In this document: positions 34,735 through 42,479 of the stretch, one piece after another
How positions within the stretch are numbered: the first letter of the stretch is position 1
Layout: the number at the start of each line of letters is the position of its first letter
Origin: Neisseria bacilliformis
Lineage (GTDB): Bacteria > Pseudomonadota > Gammaproteobacteria > Burkholderiales > Neisseriaceae
Direction: 5' to 3'
Assembly (NCBI RefSeq): GCF_014055025.1
Contig: NZ_CP059571.1
Location: 2,294,001-2,358,000, forward strand
DNA length: 64,000 bases
Notes under the pieces: generated by a model
What the model was told of the DNA's origin: nothing
Seen by the model: only the letters and a program-made list of their open reading frames with translations
Databases searched by the model: none
Made by a program: the position numbers and the translations under genes

Positions 34735-35859
34735 TTAACGAATGGTCAGCACCTCGCCGTATTCCGGCGAACCTTTAGTCAGATTGACGGCGCGGATACT
34801 CGGAACAAAGCGGTCGAGCGCGGTGGTGGTTACCACCAGCCGGTCTTGCGCGTCATACTCCTCGGCAGTGGTTACCACTTTGGTTTTGTGCGTCGATCCT
34901 TTGACCAGCAGCCTGCGGCCGTCGGCAGCGGTAACAATACCGCTGACCTGTCCGGCGGCCAGGGCCAGCGCGGAATGCCACTGCCCCAGCGCACACAGCG
35001 GGCGGCGTTTTTCCTGCACCAGATGCGCGCCGAACCAGTGTCCGAAGTGCGGCCACAGGGTTTGTCCATGCAGCGCGGGCAGTTCTTCGACCAGCACGTC
35101 GGCGGAAACCTCAAAGCACAATGGCTTGAACGGCTTGACAGCAGCGGGCGGCACTTCGTAACAGTAGTCCGCTTCGCTGCCGATGTCTTCGGCATGTTCA
35201 GAAGCCAGCAGGGTTTGGGTTTGCTGCTGCACCAGTTTCTTGCCGATTTGGCTGCGGTTGGCGGCTTTGATGCCCATAATGACCACCTGCCGGTAGGTAT
35301 CGACTCCTGCTTTGAATATCCGTATATCGGTAAAGTAGGAGGCAATTTCGCGGCAGAAGCCTTCGGTCAGTGCCTGCGTGGGCACAATCAGCACCAGAAT
35401 GCCGCCAGTTTGCAGCACGCCTGCGGTTTTGGCGAAAAACACCTCTTCCAGCCGTTGCGCCTTGCGGTTGTCCAACTGGTCTTTGGCGGCAAAACCGTAA
35501 GGCGGGTTGAGAAACAGCAGCCCGACGGTTTTGGCCTGCAAGATGCAGTTTTCGATGTCGGCGCGGACAAGGTGCTCCAAACGCTGCGCGGCAGCGTCGG
35601 CACGCTGTCTGTCCAGTTCGATACCGAAGGTGCGGCAGCGGCTGCCGCAGGCGGTCAGATAATCAGCTAACGTTTCTAGTGCCAGACCTTCGCCGCAGCA
35701 CGGATCGAAAATACGCACTTCGCCGCCGCCGATGTCCAGGCGTTCGGTAATGCCGGCCAGCGTGGCATCATCGGTGGGAAAGTAGCCGTTTTTGATGTGG
35801 TTGTAGGCCACACGGTCAAACATCAGATGGTTTTGTTGGGGTTGGGATTGGGAAAGCAT
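34735..35859 (-). CDS. DNA adenine methyltransferase-like protein (DUF6094 type)
   Basis: 374 residues from the ATG at 35859, preceded by CGGAGG; a longer frame to 35901 crosses the leader and is rejected. SAM-binding motif FDPCCGEGLALETLADYL near residue 50; catalytic NPPYGF near 112, typical of N6-adenine methylases. The C-terminal half has no recognised recognition domain. PFGI/SPI-7-type ICEs often carry such a methylase next to the helicase found upstream here. A role in protecting element DNA from restriction is plausible. Confidence 0.8.
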   Translation of the reverse strand: MLSQSQPQQNHLMFDRVAYNHIKNGYFPTDDATLAGITERLDIGGGEVRIFDPCCGEGLALETLADYLTACGSRCRTFGIELDRQRADAAAQRLEHLVRADIENCILQAKTVGLLFLNPPYGFAAKDQLDNRKAQRLEEVFFAKTAGVLQTGGILVLIVPTQALTEGFCREIASYFTDIRIFKAGVDTYRQVVIMGIKAANRSQIGKKLVQQQTQTLLASEHAEDIGSEADYCYEVPPAAVKPFKPLCFEVSADVLVEELPALHGQTLWPHFGHWFGAHLVQEKRRPLCALGQWHSALALAAGQVSGIVTAADGRRLLVKGSTHKTKVVTTAEEYDAQDRLVVTTTALDRFVPSIRAVNLTKGSPEYGEVLTIR

Positions 35860-35917
35860 ATCGGCCTCCGTAAGAAAAAGAGGCCACCCCCGCAGGGACA
35901 AGCCCCTGTTGGGTTGG
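35860..35917 (-). promoter_or_regulatory. Three-arm RNA leader, copy 5
   Basis: Arm 1 AGGGGCT pairs with arm 2 GGCCTCT (two wobbles plus Watson-Crick pairs) around CCC-TGCG-GGG, then TTTTTC. Arm 2 GGCCTC pairs perfectly with arm 3 GAGGCC, which overlaps the CGGAGG ribosome site of the methylase gene. Confidence 0.7.
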
Positions 35918-35941
35918 AAAAAAGTGAAAAAGGTTGGAACA

Positions 35942-36001
35942 ATGCCGTTCCTCCACGAATGGAGGCGATGCTGTTTAACGGCTGCATCAAGACAGTAAAA
36001 C
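35942..36001 (-). promoter_or_regulatory. Promoter/operator-like repeat b with TTCG hairpin
   Basis: TTTACT-16-TAAACA with GATGC/GCATC half sites, then hairpin CCTCCA-TTCG-TGGAGG followed by AACGGC. Lies upstream of the methylase leader; the hairpin stem differs in sequence from the other copies but pairs fully. Confidence 0.6.
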
Positions 36002-36020
36002 GACTGCCAACGTGTGAAAC

Positions 36021-36066
36021 AGGTTTTTTCAGGCTGCCTGAACGCATCAGGCCGTCTGAAAAAACC
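36021..36066 (-). terminator. Hybrid-dialect uptake-word terminator after the helicase gene
   Basis: A Kingella-type word (in TTTTTTCAGGCTGCCTG) pairs with an AG-type word (CAGGCCGTCTGAAAAAA), leaving one wobble and one mismatch in a 20-bp stem. It follows the helicase stop at 36117. Confidence 0.75.
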
Positions 36067-36116
36067 TGCTTGCCGAGCCGTATCCTTGCGGACACGGTTC
36101 GGGGCAGGTGCAAAGC

Positions 36117-38492
36117 CTAGTCCGCCGCAGCGGTCTGGCTTTTTTCAATCAGGCGTTTAGCCAGTTCAACCTCAACGGAGTCGCCGGACTGGTTGAGGAT
36201 GTCCAAGCCCGAATCCGGCATATCGCCGGAGGTGGATTGGGTTACGGCAATTTTCTTGCCCATCAGTTCGAGGCAGATGTGCTGCGCCGAATCTTTGTAG
36301 CCGGCGAAATACACTTCCACGTCTTCCGTCTGGCCGATGCGCCATGAGCGGCGGGCGGCCTGCATCAGGGTATAGACGTTGTAGCCGGTTTGCATGAAGT
36401 AGATGGTGGGGAACGCCAGAAGGTCGAGACCGGTTTTGACCAGCTCGGGGTTGCAGATGACGACTTGGCAGCCTTCTTCCAAACGGTCGACCACCCAGTC
36501 TTCGCGCTCGTCGGCCTTGACCGTGGCTTTCATCACGGCGGCTTTGATGCCGTGCCGCTGCAAAAGCTGTTTCAGGCGGCCTGTGGTGTCGCGGGTGTCG
36601 GAATACACGGTATAGACCAAGCAGCGTCTGCCGCGTTTCAAGCTGCCCTGCACCACTTCCAGCAGATCAGCTTCTTTGGGCGAAACGTCTTGCGGTCCGT
36701 ACTGTGCCGGCGCGTAAAACAGGGTTTCCCGCTTGCGCTTCCAGTACACCGTTTCTTCCTGATGGCAGCAGTCCGGCCAGGCCAGCAGGGCGTTCATCAC
36801 TACGCCGGTAAGCGAGTTGTCGCGCTTGCTTAAAGCCTCTTTCAGGTAGTTTTTAAGCACACGCTCCATCTTCTGATACACCGCTTTTTGTGCGTCGTCC
36901 ATGTCCACCGGCCGGAAGATTTCCCGATAGCCCGGCAGCACGCCTTCGCCCAAATCGCGCAGTTTCAGAAACACCGTCAGCGGCAGCACATAGCGCATGA
37001 TGCCCAGCGGCGAGAAGCCCGGCGCTTTGGCGGTGCGCACCTGGTTGCGGGTGGCTTTGGAGCTGTTGAACGCCCCTTCGCTGTACTCGTTGCCCAAATG
37101 GCTGCGCGTGATGTCTTTCAACACCCCGTGCTTGCGCATAAACGCCATGCCCGCCGTACCGAGCGTACCGGCTTTGTTGTAGCCGAAACCGTCGGCCAGC
37201 ATGGACTGCGGATCGAGCCGCCACAGCAGGTAAAACAAGTCGTCCGCATAGCCGCCCATCAGCGTGCCGGTCAGGCACAGCACTTTGCGCGCGCAGCGTG
37301 CCAGCACGCCCATCGCCTGCCCTTGGGCAGTGCCGTAGTTTTTGTACTCGTGCCCCTCGTCCACCACCATCAGCCCGAAAAAATGCTTGGGCAGATAGCG
37401 TTTGACGAACTCGGTCGGCTGGTAACCGCCTTGTCCCAGCGTGAACTCGGCTTTGCTCAAAGCACGATCCAGCCGCGCCGCCTGACGGTCGCCGAACACA
37501 AACTCGCCGTTCTCGTCCATCAGGTTGGAAAATGCCTGCACGTTGTTTTCCAAGATTTCGGCCAGATAGCTTTCGCCGTAGGTCTGCACCAGTTTGGCGG
37601 CGGTTTTCGGGCCGATGGTCGGCAGTGCCGAAATGGCTTGGATGACCCGCTCGTACACCGTGGTTTGGCTGCCGTTCTGTTCCTTGCGGCACAGCGTCCA
37701 CAGCGGTTCGCCGCACTCGCGCGATGCCAAACCCTTACCGCGTTTGGCGCGGCAGAACAGACGGTTTTTTGACAGTGCGTCGTTCAGGCTTTGCGTGTCT
37801 TCATACGGCTGGTTTTCCTCATCGGTGATTTCGCCGCCGCATTTCGGACAGCAGAACAGCTTGCGCCGGATGCCGTCTTCGCTGCGGTAGCGCACCGCGT
37901 ATGCCGGCCGCCAGTGGTAGCCCATGCGCATCCGCACCCGTCCGAGTACGAAAAACTCGGGTACCGTCGGGGTTTCGCGGCAGTGGCGGCGGATGTGCAG
38001 CAGCTTGGCCAGCGTGTCGGTGCCGTTGAGCACCCACACCCTCGCTTCCGGCACGGTTTTGAGGATTTCGCGCCGCCACTTGTACACCAGATGCGGCGGA
38101 CTCAATACCAGCGTGCGCGTGCAGCCCTGATGGTGCATCGCCGCAGCGGCGGCAATTGACATCATGGTCTTGCCCGTGCCCATTTCCGCATTGATGACCG
38201 CAGCGGGGCGGTCTTCGCGCAGCAAGAGTTGCAATACCGCCCGTACCACTTCGCGCTGGGCGGCAAACAGCGGCCGTGCCAGCGCATCCAGCACGCGCTC
38301 GGTTTCGGAATATGTCTGCCCCTGATACAGCGGCCGGTTCTGCTCGGTTACCGCCTGAAACAGGCTGCTGCCGAAATCGGCCAAAAACTGCGACAGCGGC
38401 ATTTCGCTGCCGGATGCTGCCTCAGGGTTTTCAGGCTGCATCGCCTCAGGCGCGGCGGGCAGTACGTCAGGGGTTTCGTTGTCGTAATACAT
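36117..38492 (-). CDS. SNF2-like superfamily 2 helicase of the ICE
   Basis: 791 residues. Walker A in NAEMGTGKTMM (near 115); Cys zinc-ribbon candidates CCPKCGGEI and a second Cys group near 250; a helix-hairpin-helix-like stretch (LPTIGPKTAAKLVQTYG, near 300); DEGH box (VVDEGHEYKNYG, near 380); SLTGTLMGG-type motif III; a C-terminal helicase half with NPELVKTGLDLLAFP and the motif VI QAARRSWRIGQ. These suggest an ATP-driven DNA remodeller. Together with the methylase downstream it forms a pair often found in ICE accessory regions. It has its own promoter repeat, leader and terminator. Confidence 0.85.
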   Translation of the reverse strand: MYYDNETPDVLPAAPEAMQPENPEAASGSEMPLSQFLADFGSSLFQAVTEQNRPLYQGQTYSETERVLDALARPLFAAQREVVRAVLQLLLREDRPAAVINAEMGTGKTMMSIAAAAAMHHQGCTRTLVLSPPHLVYKWRREILKTVPEARVWVLNGTDTLAKLLHIRRHCRETPTVPEFFVLGRVRMRMGYHWRPAYAVRYRSEDGIRRKLFCCPKCGGEITDEENQPYEDTQSLNDALSKNRLFCRAKRGKGLASRECGEPLWTLCRKEQNGSQTTVYERVIQAISALPTIGPKTAAKLVQTYGESYLAEILENNVQAFSNLMDENGEFVFGDRQAARLDRALSKAEFTLGQGGYQPTEFVKRYLPKHFFGLMVVDEGHEYKNYGTAQGQAMGVLARCARKVLCLTGTLMGGYADDLFYLLWRLDPQSMLADGFGYNKAGTLGTAGMAFMRKHGVLKDITRSHLGNEYSEGAFNSSKATRNQVRTAKAPGFSPLGIMRYVLPLTVFLKLRDLGEGVLPGYREIFRPVDMDDAQKAVYQKMERVLKNYLKEALSKRDNSLTGVVMNALLAWPDCCHQEETVYWKRKRETLFYAPAQYGPQDVSPKEADLLEVVQGSLKRGRRCLVYTVYSDTRDTTGRLKQLLQRHGIKAAVMKATVKADEREDWVVDRLEEGCQVVICNPELVKTGLDLLAFPTIYFMQTGYNVYTLMQAARRSWRIGQTEDVEVYFAGYKDSAQHICLELMGKKIAVTQSTSGDMPDSGLDILNQSGDSVEVELAKRLIEKSQTAAAD

Positions 38493-38553
38493 AGGGTTCT
38501 CCTAAAAAAACGGGAACCCTGCCCGTAAGGGGTGGGTTCCCTTACAGGGTTGG
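38493..38553 (-). promoter_or_regulatory. Three-arm RNA leader, copy 6
   Basis: One of the clearest copies: arm 1 GGGAACCC, arm 2 GGGTTCCC and arm 3 GGAGAACCC. Arm 2 pairs perfectly with arm 1, and with arm 3 except for one A-C mismatch inside the Shine-Dalgarno GGAG. A T7 tract separates arm 2 and arm 3. ATG at 38492. Confidence 0.85.
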
Positions 38554-38582
38554 AAAAACGCTGCAAGCAGCGGTTGGGAAAA

Positions 38583-38639
38583 AGCCGCGAACCCGTGAGC
38601 GGGTGTGATGCTGTTTAACGGCTGCATCAAGACAGTAAA
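38583..38639 (-). promoter_or_regulatory. Promoter/operator-like repeat c with hairpin
   Basis: TTTACT-16-TAAACA with TGATGC/GCATCA half sites, then hairpin CCCG-CTCA-CGGG and GCGGCTTTTT. Upstream of the helicase leader. Confidence 0.55.
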
Positions 38640-38660
38640 CGACTGTCGGCGTGTGAAACA

Positions 38661-38706
38661 GGTTTTTTCAGGCTGCCTGAAAGCATCAGGCCGTCTGAAA
38701 AAACCT
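38661..38706 (-). terminator. Hybrid-dialect uptake-word terminator
   Basis: Same design as 36021-36066: a Kingella-type word paired with an AG-type word, with A/T runs outside. Ends the 38755 gene's transcript. Confidence 0.7.
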
Positions 38707-38754
38707 GCTTGCGCAGGTTTGGTAAAAAGCCGCAGGGCGGCGGGGTTGGTAACT

Positions 38755-39066
38755 TTACCGGTATTCCCGGATGAACTCGTTGAAAAAGTTACGGAAGGTG
38801 ATCGCTTCACCGATGGTTTTAAAGTAATCGGACACACGACTGTAGGGTTGGAGAAAATCCGGCTCGTCTTCGTGATAACAATTTCGGCCGACATAGAATC
38901 CAGCACCCGAACACATAATGCGCAGGTCGGAAACACAGAGACCGGTCATCACTTCGAGGTCGTACTGCGGCCGGGAAGCGGCAAGGCCGTCCGTACCGCC
39001 GTATTCGGCTTCGATGTCGAGGCAGCAGGCTTTGCGGTAGAGGGTTTGGGAAAGGTTGAGGGACAT
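38755..39066 (-). CDS. Unknown small ICE protein
   Basis: 103 residues from the ATG at 39066 (MSLNLSQTLYRKACC), with AGGAG upstream. Several Cys and aromatic residues; no signal, membrane segment or family recognised. Last gene of a three-gene unit (39673, 39394, 39066), each with its own leader. Confidence 0.55.
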   Translation of the reverse strand: MSLNLSQTLYRKACCLDIEAEYGGTDGLAASRPQYDLEVMTGLCVSDLRIMCSGAGFYVGRNCYHEDEPDFLQPYSRVSDYFKTIGEAITFRNFFNEFIREYR

Positions 39067-39127
39067 GGCAATACTCCTGAAAAAACAGGGATACCTGCCC
39101 CTATGGGGCAGATACCCCAAAGGGTCG
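39067..39127 (-). promoter_or_regulatory. Three-arm RNA leader, copy 7
   Basis: Arm 1 GGGGTATCTG pairs with arm 2 CAGGTATCCC (with wobbles) around CCCC-ATA-GGGG, then TTTTTT. Arm 2 GGTATCCCTG can pair with arm 3 CAGGAGTATT, again with an A-C mismatch at the A of GGAG. Confidence 0.8.
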
Positions 39128-39133
39128 GAAAAA

Positions 39134-39394
39134 TCAGCGTTCGTAACTGCTGCGTTCGCAGAACAGCGTACTACTACCGTCTGTACTGCGGCCTGCGGTC
39201 AGCCCGCACAGCCAGCCGCGACAGATCATCACAAGCGCGTACAGCGACAACAGCAGCCTGCTACGACTGCGGAACTCGCACATGCTGTGCAGAACACCCG
39301 TATGTCGGTCGAAGTCTTCGTAGAGATGGCTTTCAACACCAAACAGGCGTTCGGCAGTAGCGGCAAAACGGTGGGTTAAAGTAAAAGAAGGCAT
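39134..39394 (-). CDS. Unknown small ICE protein with one membrane-like segment
   Basis: 86 residues from the ATG at 39394 (MPSFTLTHRFAATAERLFG), with AGGAG upstream. A hydrophobic stretch (LLLSLYALVMICRGWLCGL) may span the membrane; the rest is Arg/Ser-rich. No family recognised. Its ribosome-site region (AGGAGTATTGCC) is identical to that of the gene at 39066. Confidence 0.5.
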   Translation of the reverse strand: MPSFTLTHRFAATAERLFGVESHLYEDFDRHTGVLHSMCEFRSRSRLLLSLYALVMICRGWLCGLTAGRSTDGSSTLFCERSSYER

Positions 39395-39460
39395 GGCAAT
39401 ACTCCTAAAAAAAAACAGGGGACTGCCACCCAACGGGGAAGCGCGTCCCCAAAGGGTTGA
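39395..39460 (-). promoter_or_regulatory. Three-arm RNA leader, copy 8
   Basis: Arm 1 begins GGGGAC and arm 2 ends GTCCCC, around CCC-GTT-GGG; T9 follows. Arm 2 (GGCAGTCCCCT) pairs with arm 3 (AGGAGTATTGCC) over most of its length, with two mismatches. Confidence 0.7.
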
Positions 39461-39466
39461 GAAAAA

Positions 39467-39673
39467 TCAGCGTTGCTCGGATGTGTCGTTTATTGCCAGC
39501 ACCACAGTCAGCAGAACCGACAGCAGCAACAGGCACAGCGACAGCGTGCGGTGGAAGTCCGGCCCCCACAGGGCGAAGGACATGCCGTAAAACAGCGCGG
39601 TCATCAGCGAAAAGCCAATCATAAAGGGCAGATACCGCAGCAGGGTGCGGCGGCAGAACAGTTTGCGGAACAT
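39467..39673 (-). CDS. Small two-TM membrane protein
   Basis: 68 residues from the ATG at 39673, preceded by AGGAG at 7 bases. Two hydrophobic helices (LPFMIGFSLMTALFYGMSFAL and TLSLCLLLLSVLLTVVLAI). No family recognised. First gene of the 39.1-39.7 kb unit. Confidence 0.55.
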   Translation of the reverse strand: MFRKLFCRRTLLRYLPFMIGFSLMTALFYGMSFALWGPDFHRTLSLCLLLLSVLLTVVLAINDTSEQR

Positions 39674-39736
39674 AAAACATCTCCTGAAAAACGGGGATGC
39701 GCGTCCCGCAGGGGAAACGTATCCCCACGGGGTTGG
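39674..39736 (-). promoter_or_regulatory. Three-arm RNA leader, copy 9
   Basis: Arm 1 GGGGATACG pairs with arm 2 CGCATCCCC; TTTTT follows. Arm 2 GCATCCCC pairs with arm 3 GGAGATGT, again mismatched only at the A of GGAG apart from a wobble. The arms use GATG here where copies 10 and 11 use GATAC, a coordinated change. Confidence 0.8.
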
Positions 39737-39769
39737 AAAAAATGCCTGTACAGGCAGACGGATAAAAGC

Positions 39770-39826
39770 CGTACCCTTACGAATAAGGGCGATGCTGTTT
39801 AACGGCTGCATCAAGACAGTAAAACG
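39770..39826 (-). promoter_or_regulatory. Promoter/operator-like repeat d with TTCG hairpin
   Basis: TTTACT-16-TAAACA with GATGC/GCATC half sites, then hairpin CCCTTA-TTCG-TAAGGG and ACGGCTTTT. Confidence 0.6.
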
Positions 39827-39840
39827 ACTGCCAACGTGTG

Positions 39841-39890
39841 AAACAGGTTTTTTCAGGCTGCCTTACAGATTCAAGCCGTCTGAAAAAACC
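39841..39890 (-). terminator. Hybrid-dialect uptake-word terminator
   Basis: TTTTTTCAGGCTGCCTT pairs imperfectly with AAGCCGTCTGAAAAAA. Follows the 39922 gene. Confidence 0.65.
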
Positions 39891-39921
39891 TGCTTGCGCA
39901 GGTTTGAACAATCAGGCTGCT

Positions 39922-40317
39922 TTAATCCGCATTCGGATAAAGTGCCTGATAGAGTTCGTCCAGCTTGCCAGTATCAATGTGGTAGCTGACACCGCCGTTG
40001 GGCGTATAAAGGTTTTCGGATACGAAGTCGGCAACAGGACGGTCTTCAATCCAAAAACAGCTTGCTTCGCCGTTGATGTTGTCTGAAACACGGAACAGCG
40101 GCCATTTTTCGCGAATGGCAGCAGCCAGCTGATCGGCAACCACAGCTTGCGCGACATTGCCCAAAGGTGGCAAGTTTTCATAGTTGTACCATCTGGCGGC
40201 ATTCCAGATTTCCTTGTCCAGGCTGCCGGACTTGTCCGGCCGCAGTCTGCCCAGCAGGGCGCACCACAGCGGGAAGTCTTCGCAAGTATGCTCGGTAAAG
40301 GCTGCATCAATCGTCAT
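39922..40317 (-). CDS. Unknown ICE protein
   Basis: 131 residues, start MTIDAAFTEHTCEDFPLWCALLG after CGGAG. Soluble-looking, with a W-rich middle part (EIWNAARWYNYENLPPLG) and a C-terminal YHIDTGKLDELYQALYP. No family recognised. Second gene of a two-gene unit with 40394. Confidence 0.55.
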   Translation of the reverse strand: MTIDAAFTEHTCEDFPLWCALLGRLRPDKSGSLDKEIWNAARWYNYENLPPLGNVAQAVVADQLAAAIREKWPLFRVSDNINGEASCFWIEDRPVADFVSENLYTPNGGVSYHIDTGKLDELYQALYPNAD

Positions 40318-40380
40318 TTCGGTATCTCCGTAAAAACGGGGATACCGCCCCGGCGGGGAGGGTATCCACGTCAGGGTTGG
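40318..40380 (-). promoter_or_regulatory. Three-arm RNA leader, copy 10
   Basis: Arm 1 GGATACC, arm 2 GGTATCC, arm 3 GGAGATACC around a CCCC-GCC-GGGG inner hairpin and a TTTTT tract. Arm 2 extended (GGTATCCCCG) pairs with CGGAGATACC at nine of ten positions, failing only at the A of GGAG. Confidence 0.85.
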
Positions 40381-40393
40381 AAAAAAAACTGCG

Positions 40394-40729
40394 TCAGGCT
40401 TCTACAATCCGTTCGATACGACCATACACATGGGCGCGGACTGCCGTTTTATCGGTTGCCCACATTTCGTACCAGCTGCCGTACTGCTTGACCAGAAAGA
40501 GTTTCAGCACATCGGAAAAGTCAAACGCCCAGCCGCTGACCGGTATCGCCCTTTTGAAAAAAGAGTTGTTGTTGACACCGTGCGTCAGCGCGTTTTTGTC
40601 TTCCCGATCCAGCGGAATGCCACGGTTGATTTTGTCCATCAGGCCGGCGGCATAATGCTTGGTCGGTTGCTGCTCTACTGCGGTAGAACTGAATGGGTAG
40701 CAAGTTACTAAGGGTTTGGGTAGGTTCAT
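40394..40729 (-). CDS. Unknown ICE protein
   Basis: 111 residues from the ATG at 40729 (MNLPKPLVTCYPFSSTAVEQQ), preceded by TGGAG. A longer frame to 40783 only reads through the leader. Contains GWAFDFSDVLKLFLVKQYGSWYEMWA. No family recognised. First gene of its unit. Confidence 0.55.
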   Translation of the reverse strand: MNLPKPLVTCYPFSSTAVEQQPTKHYAAGLMDKINRGIPLDREDKNALTHGVNNNSFFKRAIPVSGWAFDFSDVLKLFLVKQYGSWYEMWATDKTAVRAHVYGRIERIVEA

Positions 40730-40790
40730 GGTGTATCTCCATAAAACGGGGATACTCCTCCCGCAGGGGAAACGTATCCCCACGGGGTTG
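40730..40790 (-). promoter_or_regulatory. Three-arm RNA leader, copy 11
   Basis: Arm 1 GGGGATAC pairs perfectly with arm 2 GTATCCCC; arm 3 GGAGATAC pairs with arm 2 except at the A of GGAG. TTTT tract between. Confidence 0.85.
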
Positions 40791-40822
40791 AAAAAATGCC
40801 TGTGCAGGCGGTTGGGTAAAAG

Positions 40823-40878
40823 CCGTGTGCCTACGGATAGGCATGATGCTGTTTAACGGCTGCATTGAGACAGTAAAC
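40823..40878 (-). promoter_or_regulatory. Promoter/operator-like repeat e with hairpin
   Basis: TTTACT-16-TAAACA with ATGC/GCAT half sites, then hairpin TGCCTA-TCCG-TAGGCA and ACGGCTTTT. Confidence 0.55.
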
Positions 40879-40906
40879 GACTGCCGGCGTGTGGAAACAA
40901 AATCGG

Positions 40907-40950
40907 TTTTTCAGGCTGCCTCGTACAGTAAGGCAGCCTGAAAAACCCAC
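40907..40950 (-). terminator. Kingella-type uptake-word terminator
   Basis: GGTTTTTCAGGCTGCCT and its reverse complement form the stem; lies after the 40995 gene. Confidence 0.75.
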
Positions 40951-40994
40951 CTTGCGGCGGGTTCGGGAAAAGCCGCAAAGCGGCGGGTTGGTGC

Positions 40995-41588
40995 TTACCC
41001 ATTCAAACGACCGGAACGCAGCCCATCGGAAACCAGTATGTCAAAATCCTCGGGAATGCGCACATACGCGGCTTGCAGGTTGAACAGAGCGGCTTCGCTG
41101 CTGTCCTTGCGATAGCAACGGATGCTTTCCCGTTCGGTCAGGGCAGCCGTCAGGTAGGGCTGCCACTGCGGCAGCAGCGGCACGTCGGACAACTGCTCCA
41201 CCGCCTGCCACACCGCTTTGTCCAAATCGGCAGCAGTATCCGTCTGCACAATCCACGCGCTGCGGTTGTCGCGGTCGGGTTCTTCCAGCACGTCGGCATA
41301 CAGGAACATATGCGTCAGCACGCCGAAATTGTGCGTGGCGTATTTGCTGATGCGTTTGCTCATGCCGTACACCTGCTGCGCGGTGGTACGCGGCGGGTGC
41401 AGTTGTGCATCGTCAGGCAGCCTGAAACCGACTTGGCGGATGCCGCCCTGCTCGGGCGGGGCGGTCAGTGCGGCCATAAACGACAGCACATTGGCATCGC
41501 GCCCGTGCAGGGAAGCGAACATCAGCCGTCCCTGATGGATAAAAAACGCATCGGCGAACAGGTCATGCGAAGAAGTGCGGTACAGCAT
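40995..41588 (-). CDS. Unknown ICE protein cotranscribed with the DUF3275 gene
   Basis: 197 residues. The start overlaps the DUF3275 stop (TAATG), so no leader of its own is present. Soluble, with RLMFASLHGRDANVLSFMAALT near the N-terminus and a C-terminal ESIRCYRKDSSEAALFNLQAAYVRIPEDFDILVSDGL. No family recognised with confidence. Confidence 0.6.
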   Translation of the reverse strand: MLYRTSSHDLFADAFFIHQGRLMFASLHGRDANVLSFMAALTAPPEQGGIRQVGFRLPDDAQLHPPRTTAQQVYGMSKRISKYATHNFGVLTHMFLYADVLEEPDRDNRSAWIVQTDTAADLDKAVWQAVEQLSDVPLLPQWQPYLTAALTERESIRCYRKDSSEAALFNLQAAYVRIPEDFDILVSDGLRSGRLNG

Positions 41589-42199
41589 TACGGGTGCTCC
41601 TTATGCCAAGACTGCGTGGGCGCGTGGAAACGGTAGCCCTGCTGTTTGACGGCTTCGCGCAACTGCCGGAACAGGTTGCGATCGTCCATCGACGGATCAA
41701 GCCGGATAACTTCCGCCTTGCCGGACAACATGCCTTCCAGTTTTTCCATCGAGTCGGCCAAGTCGTCTTCTTCCTGTACCGGCACAGTATCCGGCGCATG
41801 AGATGTGCGGGCGGGTTCGGCTGCATCGGCAGGCGCGGAGGCAGCAGGAGCTGCCGGTTTGACGGGCGGAGGAGTCTCCTCTTCCTGCTCGGCGGCGATG
41901 CCGGCCATTTGCAGAGATTCGGACACTTCCGCCACATGGTTCTGCGCCATAATCTGCAACTGTTCCCAGTCGAGATCGGCATACAGGCTGACCCAGATGC
42001 GGCCTTTGGCAAAGTTGGATTGGTTGTAAACACGGGTGAGATAGAACAGACCGTCATAAGAACCTTCGGGAAACTGGTCCAGTACGCGGTGTTTGATTTG
42101 AAACGCGCCGATCTGCGTTTGCAGTTCGCCGACAGTAAAAATACCACGGCTGCCGTTGCGTTCGATGACAGTGAGTTTGCCGGGAATGGCGATAGACAT
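41588..42199 (-). CDS. DUF3275-family ICE protein
   Basis: 203 residues from the ATG at 42199 (MSIAIPGKLTVIERNGSRGIFTVGEL), after AGGAG. The N-terminal domain (about 1-100: IGAFQIKHRVLDQFPEGSYDGLFYLTRVY, GRIWVSLYADLD) fits DUF3275, found almost only in PFGI/SPI-7-type ICEs. A Pro/Ala/Glu-rich linker (about 105-150) and a short C-terminal helix region follow. Function unknown. Confidence 0.75.
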   Translation of the reverse strand: MSIAIPGKLTVIERNGSRGIFTVGELQTQIGAFQIKHRVLDQFPEGSYDGLFYLTRVYNQSNFAKGRIWVSLYADLDWEQLQIMAQNHVAEVSESLQMAGIAAEQEEETPPPVKPAAPAASAPADAAEPARTSHAPDTVPVQEEDDLADSMEKLEGMLSGKAEVIRLDPSMDDRNLFRQLREAVKQQGYRFHAPTQSWHKEHP

Positions 42200-42257
42200 A
42201 ATGTGCCTCCTGAAAAAAAAGGGGCACACCCGCAGGGGACGCGCCCCATAGGGTTGG
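42200..42257 (-). promoter_or_regulatory. Three-arm RNA leader, copy 12
   Basis: Arm 1 GGGGCGCGT pairs with arm 2 GTGTGCCCC (wobbles included) and T8 follows. Arm 2 TGTGCCCCT pairs with arm 3 AGGAGGCACA except at one A-C position in the Shine-Dalgarno. Confidence 0.82.
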
Positions 42258-42280
42258 AAAAAGAAAGACTGCAAAAGAAA

Positions 42281-42335
42281 GCCGTGGCCGCACGAGTGCG
42301 GCTGATGCTGTGTAACGGCTGCATCAGGGCAGAAA
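42281..42335 (-). promoter_or_regulatory. Promoter/operator-like repeat f (divergent copy) with hairpin
   Basis: TGATGCAGCCGTTACACAGC replaces the usual core, with TGATGC/GCATCA half sites kept. The hairpin GCCGCA-CTCG-TGCGGC and ACGGCTTTC follow. Upstream of the DUF3275-40995 unit. Confidence 0.5.
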
Positions 42336-42479
42336 CGGTCTGCCGGCCGGTAAAAACTTACCTGAACGCCCTGCAAAGCCAAGCCGCTCAGGTAAGGCTG
42401 CCTGAAAGCAGACAGCCGCTGAAAATACGGGCAGACCGCACCGCCACAGTGGAACGGGTGCGCCCGAAATCTGAAATGG

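Noticed and set aside
34494-42324. Several minus-strand frames starting (M)MQPLNSI or MQPLHSI, as if a family of small genes
   Set aside because: They arise from the repeated promoter/operator block read in one frame; downstream residues are not conserved and frames run into leaders. No ribosome site fits.
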